Below, in pieces: positions 54,553-64,000 of a stretch of DNA of 64,000 bases (position 1 is the stretch's first letter; every line of letters begins with the position of its first letter). Below the pieces are notes generated by a model. It saw nothing but the letters and a program-made list of their open reading frames with translations. It had not been told where the DNA came from and ran no database searches. Source of the DNA: Prorocentrum cordatum (lineage: Eukaryota > Sar > Dinophyceae > Prorocentrales > Prorocentraceae); assembly GCA_963575745.1 (NCBI GenBank), contig CAUYUJ010020549.1, positions 679,222 through 743,221 of the forward strand, read 5' to 3'. The translations under genes and the position numbers were made by a program.

Positions 54553-55400
54553 TCTATATATATATATACATATTGGGCGCATCTTGGATGCTTCTTGGGG
54601 CGTCTTGGGGATGTCTTGGCGGTCCAGGGGTGATCTTGGGCGCCTTGGGTGCCTCGGGGGTGTCTCTGGACGCCGCGTGAGATCCTCTTGGGGGCCTTTC
54701 GGCGGCCTCTTGGGGCGATATTGGGGCATATTGGGGCATCCTGGGGGCATCTTGGAGCGTCTGGGGTGCATCTTGGGTGCCTCGGGGGTCCTCTTGGGGC
54801 TTCTTTGGGGTCTCTTCGGAGCCTCATGGATGCCTCCTGGGCGCCTCTTGGGGCCGTCTGGGCGCTTCTTGGGGCCCTCTTGGGGCTCTCTAGGGAGCTT
54901 GAGATGCGCTATTGAGGCCATCTTGGAGGACATCGATCACCAAAGATGGGAGCTCCAATTCGGGCCCCCCCTCGGGGCCCCCAAAACTTTTCCCTAGGGG
55001 CGCTCTTGGGGCGCTCCTGGGCGCTCTTGGGGCCGTCTTGGGGCCGTCTTGGGGCTCTCGTGGGCTTCTCTTGGGGCCAGATTGGGCCGTCTTGGAGCCA
55101 TCTAGCGGCCTCGGAAGGAGGCCATCAGAAGCGAAAATGCGAGAAAGCACAACACATTGATGTTCATGATGTTTTCGATGGGTTGCGGCTTCTTGGTGAG
55201 CTCCTTGGGGGTCTCGGAGACCTATAGGAGCCGTCTGGGGGCGGCATTGGGTCCTTGCAGGGCATCTTCGGATCCATCTTGGGGCATCTTAGTTTACATT
55301 GAGGAGCATTGGGTATCATATTGTGCTCTCCGAGGCGCTCTTGGACCAGTATTGGTCCATCGTGGACGCTCCAACCCCTCGCGGACCCCCCCCGTCCAGG
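54230..55400. repeat. 1.1-kb dispersed repeat, copy A
   Basis: Shares with 62680-63800, same orientation, GAGGTGATGAG.GAAGTGCAG, CAGCCGAACCGTTCGAA, a GATGAGGAGG block, GGATGCCTCTCGGGATCTC, long TCTTGGGGC arms, 'ttttcgatgg/atcataagc' and a terminal AACCCCTCGCGGACCCCC. The same terminal word also appears, diverged, at 56620-56660. Includes a TATATC microsatellite at 54483-54570. Confidence 0.85.
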
Positions 55401-55494
55401 TCCATGGGAGGGGGTATGGGGGGAGGGGTAAATCCCTCCCCGAAGGGGAGTAAGGGGGGTGCAAGAGGGAACGACCTAAACCGCCTACCACCAG

Positions 55495-55552
55495 CTAAAA
55501 CTCAATCTTCAAACGCGTTGCAAGTGGCGCGCGTTTGAAGATTGAGTTTTAG
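55495..55552. repeat. Perfect 23-bp inverted repeat (hairpin)
   Basis: The arm CTAAAACTCAATCTTCAAAC plus GCG (55495-55517) is matched without error by its inverse at 55530-55552 across a 12-base loop. A (GAC)n run (55557-55595) follows. Could be a minimal fold-back element or a transcript hairpin. Confidence 0.9.
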
Positions 55553-55682
55553 ACTTCGACGCCGACGACGACGACGACGACGACGACGACGAACCGATGC
55601 AATGCCACTCATTGTATTGTGTCCGTAGGTGTTTTGGGGTTCGAACACCGACTTTTGTTTTGTGAAGCTGCCAGCAGGGAAG

Positions 55683-56052
55683 ATGGCATCTCACGATCGT
55701 TTCGATGGTCCAATGGAAACGCCAATACGCCAGCAACGTTTACACGATACGCAATCAAAGTTGGAATGTGAGACACCAGACGCCTCACAAGATTCGGACC
55801 TTTGGTATACTCCTCCGTGGTGCAATCCAGCACACCCGAAGTACGATGAAATCATGCGTGCGGGCGAGGCTGAACACAAACTTCGGATGAAACATAAACC
55901 AAAGGGACGGGCAAAGAAGTGGTGGCAGATTGACGAGAAACCCAAAATTGGCGTGTGGTTGCCAAAGTTGAAGAAGGGTTGTTCAACCAGCAGTGTATCT
56001 AAGAGTTGTGCTTCGCCCAGTTGTGTAACTACGACGGGCTGGTGGAAAAAAG
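55683..56052 (+). CDS. Small basic protein or exon, unknown function
   Basis: ATG 55683 opens a frame reading MASHDRFDGPMETPIRQQRL, DLWYTPPWCNPAHPKYDEIM and KGRAKKWWQIDEKPKIGVW, then Ser/Cys-rich text. A strong donor (AAAAAAG-GTGAGG) at 56053 suggests the exon ends there; read through, the frame stops at 56090. A CTGCCAGCAG acceptor-like site lies just before the ATG, so it may be internal. G+C is lower and composition far more balanced than in flanking repeats. No family recognised. Confidence 0.5.
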
Positions 56053-58067
56053 GTGAGGTCGTGATCATTGATTGGGTGCACGACGTTTAAGTTTGTGCAT
56101 GAGGATTGCCGCTGGACGGGCAAGTGTGCTGCGCTAGCTGTCAGATTGTAAAACATAAGGGTCGTCCTCCTCCTCCACCTCCTCTCCTCCCCACCCTCCC
56201 TCCCCCGCCTCCCTGGCCACGTTCCAGAGAGGGGCTGGCTCGACCTTGGGACCTGGACGCCGCGGCCTGGGTTGCAATGCGTTGCTACGAGAATGATGGC
56301 CTGAGGGGGGTTGAGAATAGATGGCGATGAGGAGTTTGAAAAGGAAGTGCGCACTGACCACGTCTTGAATGCGCGTCGGATGCTATCTTGAGCCGTCTTG
56401 CATACGCGTCGGGGGATGTCTTGAGCGCGCGTATTGGATGCCATATTGGACCATCTTGAGATGCTTGCGGGGCTGGCGGGGCCTCCTTGGATCCTTTCGG
56501 GGCCGCGTTGCATGCACGTCGGGGGCTATATTGAGCCATACTGACGCGTCTTGAACCGTATTGGAAGCCACCATTTGCAATCCTAGGCATTCTTGGAGCC
56601 ACCGTTGGCCAAACAGTGCCCTCTGCAACCTCGCGGGGCACCCCGTCCAGACCCAGGGGAAGGGGGTCGGGGGAGGGGAAAGCCTGTCCCCGAATATTGA
56701 AAGGATAGGTTTTGGAAGAGTTAAGGCAAACCATGTTAAACCACATCCGCAAGGATGGCTAGTGCAAAACAGCGCATGTACAAACGCGTGCCTGAACCGA
56801 ATCCGCCGCGAGCAATACATGAACGTGCGAAGTGACGTAACAACGCATGCGTGTGTACACTTGTACATATGCGCAACAACGTCACTATGCGAACGACTGT
56901 GTGTATGGAATGCGGGTACACGTCGCGCGCGCCAGCGCAAGCGCACGCAGCGCCGCGCGCCGCCGCTTGCACTTGAACCCATGTCCATTTGCACATGCGG
57001 GCGCAAGCTAGCCAATATGCGCACGCGCGCGTTTTTTAATGCGCAAGGGCAAGGGCCCGCAAATTGATACACGCAGGTGTCTGGATCCAGGACAAGCATG
57101 CGCGCGCGCTTGCGCGCGTCCGCGGCCACGCGCCAATGCACGCGCGCATGCGTCACCGCGCGCGCGCGCGAAACGACTTTCTAGATTTATACAGCGGCGC
57201 GCACTTGCATTGGGCGCGTTGTTTTTCCCATGTGCAACGCGTGCGCCATCTTGCGCGCGTGCGAACGCGGCCCGACCGCGCAGAACGCCAACGCGCCCTT
57301 GTTGGCATGCGTTCCGCCAGGTACATATTCAACATGCGCAGGGGCGCCCCGTGCACGCAGCACCGTTGTCAGCCATTCGGCTTCGCTCCCGTCAGGTAGT
57401 ATGGCGACGCGTCATTGGTTCGCTGCCGTTGCGCGGGGATATGGAACGCGCGGCTTAAACGCATGCCCGCGACGAGCAACGCCGCGTGTCGGTGAGCTGC
57501 GCGACAGGACGCAAAACGTCGCGATGCTGGCGGAACTGCGCCGAGCTGCACAAAACCCCTTTACAGTAAGAGGCGTCAGATCCGCGCCCAACGCAACCAA
57601 ACGTGGCCAAACAAGAATGATGGCGTAAGCCTTGTTACCCTGCGCTGCGCAGGTTGTGCCGCGCTGGCCCACGCCGCAATCTCGGCGGCGGCTGAAGCTG
57701 CGGCTGGTCGCCGTGAATAACGCAACGCGGATATCCCTGCTGCGAACGCGCGCGTTTCGTATTTGCGCAATGTATTGTTGGCATTGCCGCATTTCCCGTT
57801 CGCAGATCGGCGTTGTCGCCAAGTCTGCGCGGCCAGGGAAACGTCGTCGCGGCGCGCGAGGAAACGGAGTTGACGGTGTCAGCCGCCGAGTAGACGGGGG
57901 GATGGCGCCCAAATGTTGTAAATTTATAGGCTGCAGCGACCTCGCAAAATCGAGAGGACGGGCTCGCGAAATCTCAGAAACACGAGTTTACGGTTTCGTG
58001 CGCGGCAGCCGATGCGCGTTTCGCGCATCCAAGTTCTGGCGGCGTTGGCAGCCACGCCAGCATGGGA
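56053..58067. other. Repeat end, then CGCG-rich block
   Basis: 56340-56600 is TCTTGAGCG-type repeat and 56620-56700 carries the end of the 1.1-kb repeat family. From about 56750 the sequence is strikingly rich in CGCG and TGCGCA words with alternating purine-pyrimidine runs. Frames are Arg/Ala-rich and not supported. Confidence 0.6.
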
Positions 58068-58280
58068 ACCGAGTAGGAACCGAGTAGGAACCGAGTAGGA
58101 ACCGAGTAGGAACCGAGTAGGAACCGAGTAGGAACCACTCGGGTGAGTAGACGCCGAGTAGGAACCGAGTAGGAACCGAGTAGGAACCGAGTAGGAACCA
58201 CGTAGGAACCACTCTGTGCGTCGAGACCGAGTAGGGGCCGAGTAGGAACCGAGTAGGAACCGAGTAGGAACCGAGCACGC
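58068..58280. repeat. 12-bp minisatellite GAACCGAGTAGG
   Basis: About 15 units, interrupted near 58140-58155 and 58200-58235. The period is a multiple of three and gives a repeated LLGS or VPTR frame. Confidence 0.95.
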
Positions 58281-59919
58281 GCGCTCATCGCAAGATGCAA
58301 CGCATGCGCAATGATCCAGCCAGAACAACATAGAACGGTGTGGACGCTGCGAGCTTGAAGCAAGCTTGCGTCAGAGCAACATACCCTGGGCAACGAGCGC
58401 AGCCTGAGCGTTTCGCGAAAGGGGCGATGTCGAACTCATGGGTTGGCGCGATTGCCGAGCAGCGGCATTCGTACCAGGGCAGAAGCCATGGCCCACGCAG
58501 TGCGAGCTCGCGCGATCTCAGCGACCAAGATGGGTTCATGCGGCCGATGCCGCGACATTTAGACATGGGACGGCTGATCTATATCAGCAACGCGTTCCGC
58601 TTGGGAGAGCGAGGCGGTCATGCGGCGTCATTGATTGCATTGGCTTCGGCGCGGCCGCTGCGCACCATCGCCATTGCAACTTCCTCTGCAGCAATGCCCC
58701 TCGCGCTCATCGGCGTCGGCGCCATGACGCGCGCGCCGCTGAGCCGCCCATCTCGAGCCCTCCGCCGCCAGCCCCCGCCGACGCGCGACCCCCCACCCCA
58801 CCCGCCCACCCGCCCCACCCACGCACCACCAATGCGCGCGATGGCGCCGCGCTGCCACTCGTCGCGCGCCCGCGATGACATGCTGGAGCTGCGCCGCGCG
58901 AATCTGCGGCCATCGGCCACGCCCGCGAAGTTCACGCTCGCGCGCGAAGCGTGCCTCTGGCCCTGGCAAGTGCAACATCTTCCCCCCGACGGATGGGCGC
59001 GTGAGGCCTGGCGTTGATCGCGCGCGCCCGAGCGGTGGCCCTTCTGCTTGCGAATATCAGCCGCTCGCTCGTTTGACGACGGGGCGTGACGGCCATTCGC
59101 GGCCGACGCATTCACGGGCTATGAAGCGGCTCAAACGCCCCCGACCGCGAGAAAAAAGTTGCACATCCGCGGGGGCAACGGGAGTATCGAACAGCGCGGA
59201 AACAATTGCTCTCGCGCGCGCGGCCCCGTCGCCGTCTCGGCCCCGAAGCGCGCCCCTGCGCGCGCGCTCGATGCGCTGGTGGCAAGCCATTGCGGTTCCA
59301 CTTGCGGCGTGCCCAGCAACGCCCGCGCGCGCAGCCGCTCGCTGGGGCGCGGGATGCCGCGCTTCCAACCCGCGCAAAGCTTCGGTTGAGATCGCTGGCG
59401 GCAGCGGCTGGGCCGCGCGAGGCGACCCCGCGGCGGTCGATTGCGCCCGACTCGTAATCGGGGCGTCTCGGCCCCACGCATCACTTGCGCCCTTGCCGAC
59501 GTTGGCGCCGTCGTCGGGCAGAGGCCGTGTCGCGCGCAATAGGCGCGGCGGCGCCGCGGATCGGCCAGCGTCGGCCATTGCGCAGCGGCCGATGCTCGGC
59601 CAGCGCCCCTGGGAGCGCGCCGCCGTCGTTCGACGCTGTTCGGGGCGGTTTGGCGCGCTGGTCGGCGCGATGGTCGCGCGCGTCGGTCCTGCGCGCAACG
59701 CCGACGGCATCAATCGCGCCCCCGACTGCCCCCCCCCCCCCCCTAGCGGTTCGTGCGGACGACGTATTCCAGCCCGCGCGGCGACGCGGAAATGCCGTTG
59801 AGTCAAGTTGCGCCGCGAGGGGTCGTCGTCGGCGCGCCCCGTTCGCGCTGCCGTTCCGCGACGCGACGAACCCCCTGGCGCGTCCGCGTTGAACCCTGAA
59901 CGGTGGCCCAGCGGACTTC
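58281..59919. other. CGCG-rich block, no supported gene
   Basis: Plus-strand frames of 225 and 308 codons (58340-59017 and 58875-59801) and long minus frames overlap in the same DNA. High G+C and scarcity of stops explain them. No domain or splice signal was found. Confidence 0.5.
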
Positions 59920-61100
59920 TGACTGCCACATTAGCTTCCACGCCAACATTGCGAATTCTCGTTTGTGGACAACACAGAGCCCCCCACTCGCGCGCGTGGA
60001 AAATGCGCAAAGACGCATGTTAACTCCAAAGTCAAACCTGTCACCGCTAAGGGTTCTTTCGGGTTCCCACACCAGCTTTGCGACTTGTTGATTTTCGAGT
60101 GTGGACTTCGAATACAGAGCTCCCCCCGCGCGCGTCCACGCGCGCGCGCGTGGTGAGTGATAGTAGAAATCGTACAAGAGAGCGAATATTAACGTGAAAA
60201 TCAAATCGGTCACTGTTAAGGGGTTCATTGTAGTTTCCAGACCAACATTGCGACTTCTTCGATTGTGGGCAATCCAGAACTCCTCAAACCGCGCGCGCGC
60301 GCGCCGCGTCTCGCGCGCGTTGGAAATGCGCAAAAATTGCCATTATGTTCAACATCCGATCGGGCACCGTTAAAGGACCCTGTGGGTTTCCAAGCCAGCA
60401 TGCCGACTTTGCGATATTGGACACTGCGGAAATGCCACGCGCGCGCGGCGGGTGACACGCCCACCGCGCGTGTCACCCCAGAAATATTGCTAGTCACCGT
60501 TAGGAGGTTATTTTGTTTTCCATGCCAGCATGGCGACTTTTCGATTGTGGGCGATACAGAATTCCTCACCGCGCGCGCGCAGTCCACCGCGCCACTTAAT
60601 GCATTGGATTTGAAGTTAAGATGCGTGTTGCGCATTTCCAACGCGCGCGCATGGGGAGTTCTGTGTTGTCCACAATCGAAAAGTCGCCATGTTGGCCTGG
60701 AAACTAAAGTGAGCCCTTAACGGTGACCAACAGGATTTCTGGGGTGACACGCGCGGTGGGCGTGTCACCCGCCGCGCGCGCGTGTGGGAATGTCCGCTGT
60801 GTTCGCAATCGAAAAGTCGCCATGTTGGCTTGGAAACTAAAGTGGGTCTGGACGGTTACCGACTGGATTCTGAACTTAAGAGCCGTTTTTGCGAACGCCC
60901 TACGCGCGCGCGTGGGGGGTTCTGTGTTGTCCTCAATCGAAAAGTTGCCATGTTGGCTTGGAAACTCAATTGAACCCTTAGTGGTGACCGACGGGATTTC
61001 GGGTGACCCGCGCGGTGGGTGGGTCACCCGCCGCGCGCGCGTGGCAATTTCTGGAGTGCCCACAACCGAAAAGTCGCCATGTTGGTCTGGAAACTAAAAG
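59920..61100. repeat. Inverted satellite array
   Basis: Units of 100-170 bases with GGTTTCCA.ACCAACAT, GCGACTTTTCGATTGTGG, ACACAGAACTCC and a CGCGCGCG run. Five units (from about 59930, 60050, 60225, 60380, 60510) lie in one orientation and four (about 60655, 60780, 60910, 61040) in the other, with the switch near 60600. Three units carry a GGGTGACACGC/GCGTGTCACCC hairpin (60450-60480, 60740-60770, 61003-61031). Confidence 0.85.
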
Positions 61101-61627
61101 TTAACAAATATCGGTGACGACCGATTGGATTACGAGTGAAGGGTGGGCTGGATGAACTGCGCAATCACAAACGCGAACATAAAAAAACAAACAACAAAAC
61201 ATAACAACAAACACGCACACACTAAAAAACACACACACATACGTATTAGCTGCGCAATCCCAAGTACCAGTACGATGGCGACGGGAGAACATTAACCGAA
61301 ATCGACGGCCCGTCCAGAAACGATGCAGGTACGCCGGAGTAAATCAATAAAGCTGCACGATTGAAATGGATCGAGGAAGTGCAAATTTGGGCGGCATGTA
61401 GGCCACCTTCGGACGTTCTGGTTGAGTGCGCGGGCTGGGGCGACATGGAGACGGAGGGGTCGCCCCCTCATCGCTCCCGCCCCTCCCCCCCCCGCGCCCT
61501 TCTCACCGCCCTTCTCTCCCGCAGCTCGACGGCCTCAAGCTTGGATTTCTGCCATCACTCAGTCCGCGCCTCCTGGCGAGAGGCCAGGTGCAGTGTAAGT
61601 CCAGCTTGCTTGGCCCCAGCGGCAGTG
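61101..61627. other. Upstream region of the HU-like gene
   Basis: A CAACAAACACAC low-complexity segment (61170-61245), then a pyrimidine-rich run and several candidate acceptors (cttctctcccgcag at 61511-61524; ggccccag at 61613-61620). A first exon is not resolved. Confidence 0.4.
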
Positions 61628-61912
61628 ATGCCGACGATGGGGCCAACCGCGTCTGCAGCTTCCCCACAACGCCCTGCCGACGCGAAGGGGCCCTCGCCCA
61701 ATGAGCCCCTCCCGCGCAGCCCAGAGAAGCCGAAGATGAAGGTCAAGAGGTCCAAGCCGAAGGGCCAGCACAAGCCCAAGCCCAAGCCCATGCTCACGCA
61801 GATCAGTCACGTTGGCACGGCCGAGGTGGTCACGGCCGTTGCGAAGATGGTGCGTTTGAAGGAGGGCAAGGTCGAGAGGATGCTCAAGTGTTTGAGCCGC
61901 GTGTGCATCGAG
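61628..61912 (+). CDS. HU-like DNA-binding domain, exon 1
   Basis: ATG 61628 begins MPTMGPTASAASPQRPADA, followed by a Lys/Pro-rich tail (MKVKRSKPKGQHKPKPKPM) and a helical domain TAEVVTAVAKMVRLKEGKVE, RMLKCLSRVCIE. This matches the two-helix front of bacterial-type HU/IHF proteins (T-x-L-[IV]-x-A-[VI]-A then L-x-x-[KD]-V-x-x-[VM]-[LM]-x-x-[LF]). Dinoflagellates use HU-like proteins as chromatin proteins. Exon 2 at 62055 supplies the EIKKG and beta segment. Splicing from GA at 61913 (CATCGAG-GATCCC) aligns best with the family. A canonical GT at 61931 would add six residues. Unspliced, the frame ends at 62011. Confidence 0.55.
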
Positions 61913-62054
61913 GATCCCGAGCGGGAACAGGTTCGGCTTGAGGCGGAGGTGGGGGGTGGCAACGGGGGCGAGGGCGGGGCGGAGACGACTTCGCCCCCGC
62001 CCTCCCAATAGCACCCCCCCCGCCCTCCAAACCATCGAACCCTCCTGCCCCCAG

Positions 62055-62294
62055 GAGATCAAGAAGGGCACGCAATCCATCTCCATCGACGGCGTCGTAA
62101 CATTCCAAGTGCAGCACGGCAAGGATAAGAAGAAGCAGCCCACGTCCACTGCGATTGGAATCCCGAGCCTGTGGATTGGGGCGGCCAACCCTTGGCCCAT
62201 CACGAGCTCGACCAAGATGAGCATCCCTTTGGCCGACGACTCGGATTGCGATGGCCGTGCCAGCAGATGCGCCTTGGTTCGATGTCCAGTGCAA
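62055..62294 (+). CDS. HU-like DNA-binding domain, exon 2
   Basis: After a gcccccag acceptor the phase-0 frame reads EIKKGTQSISIDGVVTFQVQ and then HGKDKKKQPTSTAIG. It aligns with the HU segment [EA]-x-[LI]-K-x-G-x-x-[IV]-x-[IL]-x-G-[FV]-[GV]-x-F. The DNA-contacting arm and C-terminal helix expected next are not obvious; the frame runs on through less typical text to 62510, and a GT donor lies at 62295. A different frame at about 62262-62398 (PWFDVQCKVVGASNGRVLNA) may be a later exon. Domain call moderate, exon 3' edge poor. Confidence 0.5.
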
Positions 62295-62649
62295 GGTCGT
62301 TGGGGCATCCAACGGCAGAGTCTTGAACGCCACCTTTCAGCGCTGCATGTATATACGCATTGTGATTTGCAGCAGTTTCGGTCATTACAAGATATGGTAA
62401 CGCACTTGAGCCATTCGGATTCGGCGGCGGCATTCTTGAGCCATGATTGGAGTAGGTCGGCAGAGAACGAGGATACCTCATCATTCTCCTTATCTTCCTC
62501 CCTCCTCTGATGCATGTGTCATTCGTGCTTCTCATTATCCTTGTCTTCCTCCCTCCCCCGTGCATCCCCCCATTCTCACCCCTCCTCCTCCTCCTCATCC
62601 ATCCTCCTCCCCCCCGAACTCCCCCCATTCCCTTTCTGGTGGTCTGTGT
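62295..62649. other. Possible later exon and spacer
   Basis: Protein-like text PWFDVQCKVVGASNGRVLNA overlaps the exon 2 end in another frame and stops at 62398. The remainder is pyrimidine-rich (62505-62640). Confidence 0.3.
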
Positions 62650-63800
62650 TTGAATTCTTGACGCTTTGCGCATCCCCATCGGCCAATCCAGAAACGACGC
62701 CCATGTGAGTCGAGGTGATGAGTGAAGTGCAGTGGCAAATAGGGGGGCAGCCGAACCGTTCGAAGGATGAGGAGGAGGATGAGAATGATGATGGGTGGTT
62801 TGATGAGGGAGGAGGGGTAAGCTGACGATAATGATGATGAGGAGGAGGAGTCGGCGGACGAGGAGGAGGATGAGGAGTGATGAGGAGGGCGAGCAAAACA
62901 GCAATGGGCCTCTTGGATGCCTCTCGGGATCTCTTTGGGTATATTTTGGGCGCATATTGGATGCCTCTTGGGCCGCCTTGGTTGCGTTTTTGCGTTCCAG
63001 GGGTGCCGATGGGCGTTGTGGGTGCCTCGGTGGTGTCTCTGGGCGCCGCTGGGGGTCATATCGGGGGCCTTGGGGGGGGGGCCTCTTGGGGCAATATGTG
63101 GACCTCTTGGAGCATCTTGGGTGCCTCTTGGATCGTCTGGTGTGTGGTGGGGAAGGGGGGTGGTGGTGGCATATTGGGTGCCTCTGGGGCCATGTTGAGG
63201 CTTATTGTGGGTATATTGGGGGGGGAGGGGGGGGGGGGGCTCTGGGATGCCTCATGCGCGCCTCTCGGAGCCGACTGGGCGCCTCCTGGGGCCCTCTTGG
63301 GGCGCTCTTGGGAGCTCGAGGGGCGCGCTTGGTCCTCGATCAAACCAGATGGCAGCTTCAATTATGGCCGCCCCCCTCGGGAGCCCCAGAAATCGCATCC
63401 TGAGGCGCTCTCTTGCGATGTTGGAGCGCTCGTGGGCGCCCTCGGGGGCGCCTTGAGGCTCTCCTGGGCCTCTCATGGGGCCCTCTTGGGCCATCTTGGA
63501 GCCACCTTGAGGCCTCGGAAGTCCATCATAAGCAAAATGACGAGACATCATCAAACATTGGTTTTCTTTAAGATGTTGGAGGCTATCGGCTCCTTGGTCG
63601 GCTCCTTGGAAGTCTCGGAGGCATCTTGGAGTTGTCCTGGGGCGGTATTGCGGCCTTTTGGAGCATATTCGGAGCCGTCGTGAAGCATCGTAGGCTATCT
63701 CGAGGAATATTGGACATCATCTTGGGCTTGCCGAGGCGCTCTTGGAGCCGCCTTGGGCCATCTGGGACATCCCAACCCCTCGCGGACCCCCCCCCCCCAC
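62650..63800. repeat. 1.1-kb dispersed repeat, copy B
   Basis: Second copy of 54230-55400, same orientation, ending AACCCCTCGCGGACCCCC before a C run. Contains GATGAGGAGG microsatellite and TCTTGGGGC arms. Frames of up to 268 codons are repeat translations. Confidence 0.85.
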
Positions 63801-63874
63801 ATTGATAGTTTGCCATTGGATCATTCAATTTTCAGATTTCTCGGGGCCCTCAGGGGGCGCATCAAGTGTCAAGT

Positions 63875-63950
63875 GTCAGAGTGAGGGGGCCGAACGGTCA
63901 TTCACTGTCCCTGGGTGCGTAGCTGAAGTGGGGGTCCGCGGCGCGGATTC

Positions 63951-63951
<1 letters not shown>
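63875..63951 (+). repeat. L-type terminal motif (copy 3)
   Basis: Starts GTCAGAGTGAGGGGGCC. Nearly identical over about 75 bases to 48763-48840 and to the inverse of 10345-10425. Confidence 0.9.
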
Positions 63952-63995
<44 letters not shown>

Positions 63996-64000
63996 TGTTT
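63952..64000. repeat. (TTG)n microsatellite at window edge
   Basis: Pure TTG run directly inside the L motif; truncated by the window end, so the rest of this element copy lies outside. Confidence 0.95.

Noticed and set aside
58340-59801. Overlapping 225- and 308-codon plus frames
   Set aside because: CGCG-rich DNA with few stops, equally long frames on the minus strand, no motif or splice signals. Could be revisited with transcripts.

Overview
The window looks like dinoflagellate nuclear DNA. The strongest evidence is a relict trans-spliced leader at 13392-13413, which matches the 22-nt dinoflagellate spliced leader at 21 of 22 positions and sits just upstream of an intronless ORF. Supporting signs are the high G+C content, exon-like fragments separated by kilobases, an apparent GC-AG or GA-AG intron at two places, a possible HU-like DNA-binding domain, and an extreme load of microsatellites, minisatellites and fold-back elements. 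Nothing resembles bacterial operons, and no tRNA, rRNA or CRISPR array was seen. Species cannot be named from this sequence alone.

Layout. 1-1.6 kb holds a duplicated 0.6-kb repeat and an RCC1-repeat exon. 1.7-8.4 kb is gene-poor, with microsatellites and a minisatellite-bearing candidate element. 8.4-17.6 kb holds three copies of a composite minisatellite element, a family of G+C-rich 'aagaggcccc' repeats, and a secreted cysteine-rich retrogene that carries the relict leader and is flanked by an 18-bp imperfect target-site duplication. 17.8-29.4 kb is satellites, long purine tracts, an AT-only island and fold-back elements, with a few exon-like pieces. 29.4-42.5 kb is more of the same, plus small exons (a WxxYCD...RDPxRHD domain seen twice, a second RCC1-like piece) and one good terminal exon at 38634-39332. 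42.7-44.1 kb is a decayed zinc-finger and coiled-coil ORF that resembles retroelement ORF1. 47.0-54.1 kb is the most gene-like region: a transposase-like protein in two exons around a 2.1-kb intron full of minisatellite, then a second acidic/serine-rich protein with frame breaks. 54.2-64 kb has two copies of a 1.1-kb repeat, a small ORF, a CGCG-rich compositional block with an inverted satellite, and an HU-like domain gene.

How the parts relate. Most coding sequence with convincing amino-acid texture belongs either to selfish or multicopy families (47-54 kb, 42.7-44.1 kb) or to isolated exons of host genes whose other exons lie outside or are hidden between repeats. The repeats are structured. 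Several families share termini (GTCAGAGTGAGGGGGCC and GGATAAGAGTGAGGGGG) next to TTG/CAA or GGGTCGCG arrays, and at least three independent inverted-repeat (fold-back) families are present. All exon edges given are by-eye splice-site readings, and all family assignments are by recognition only, with no database search.
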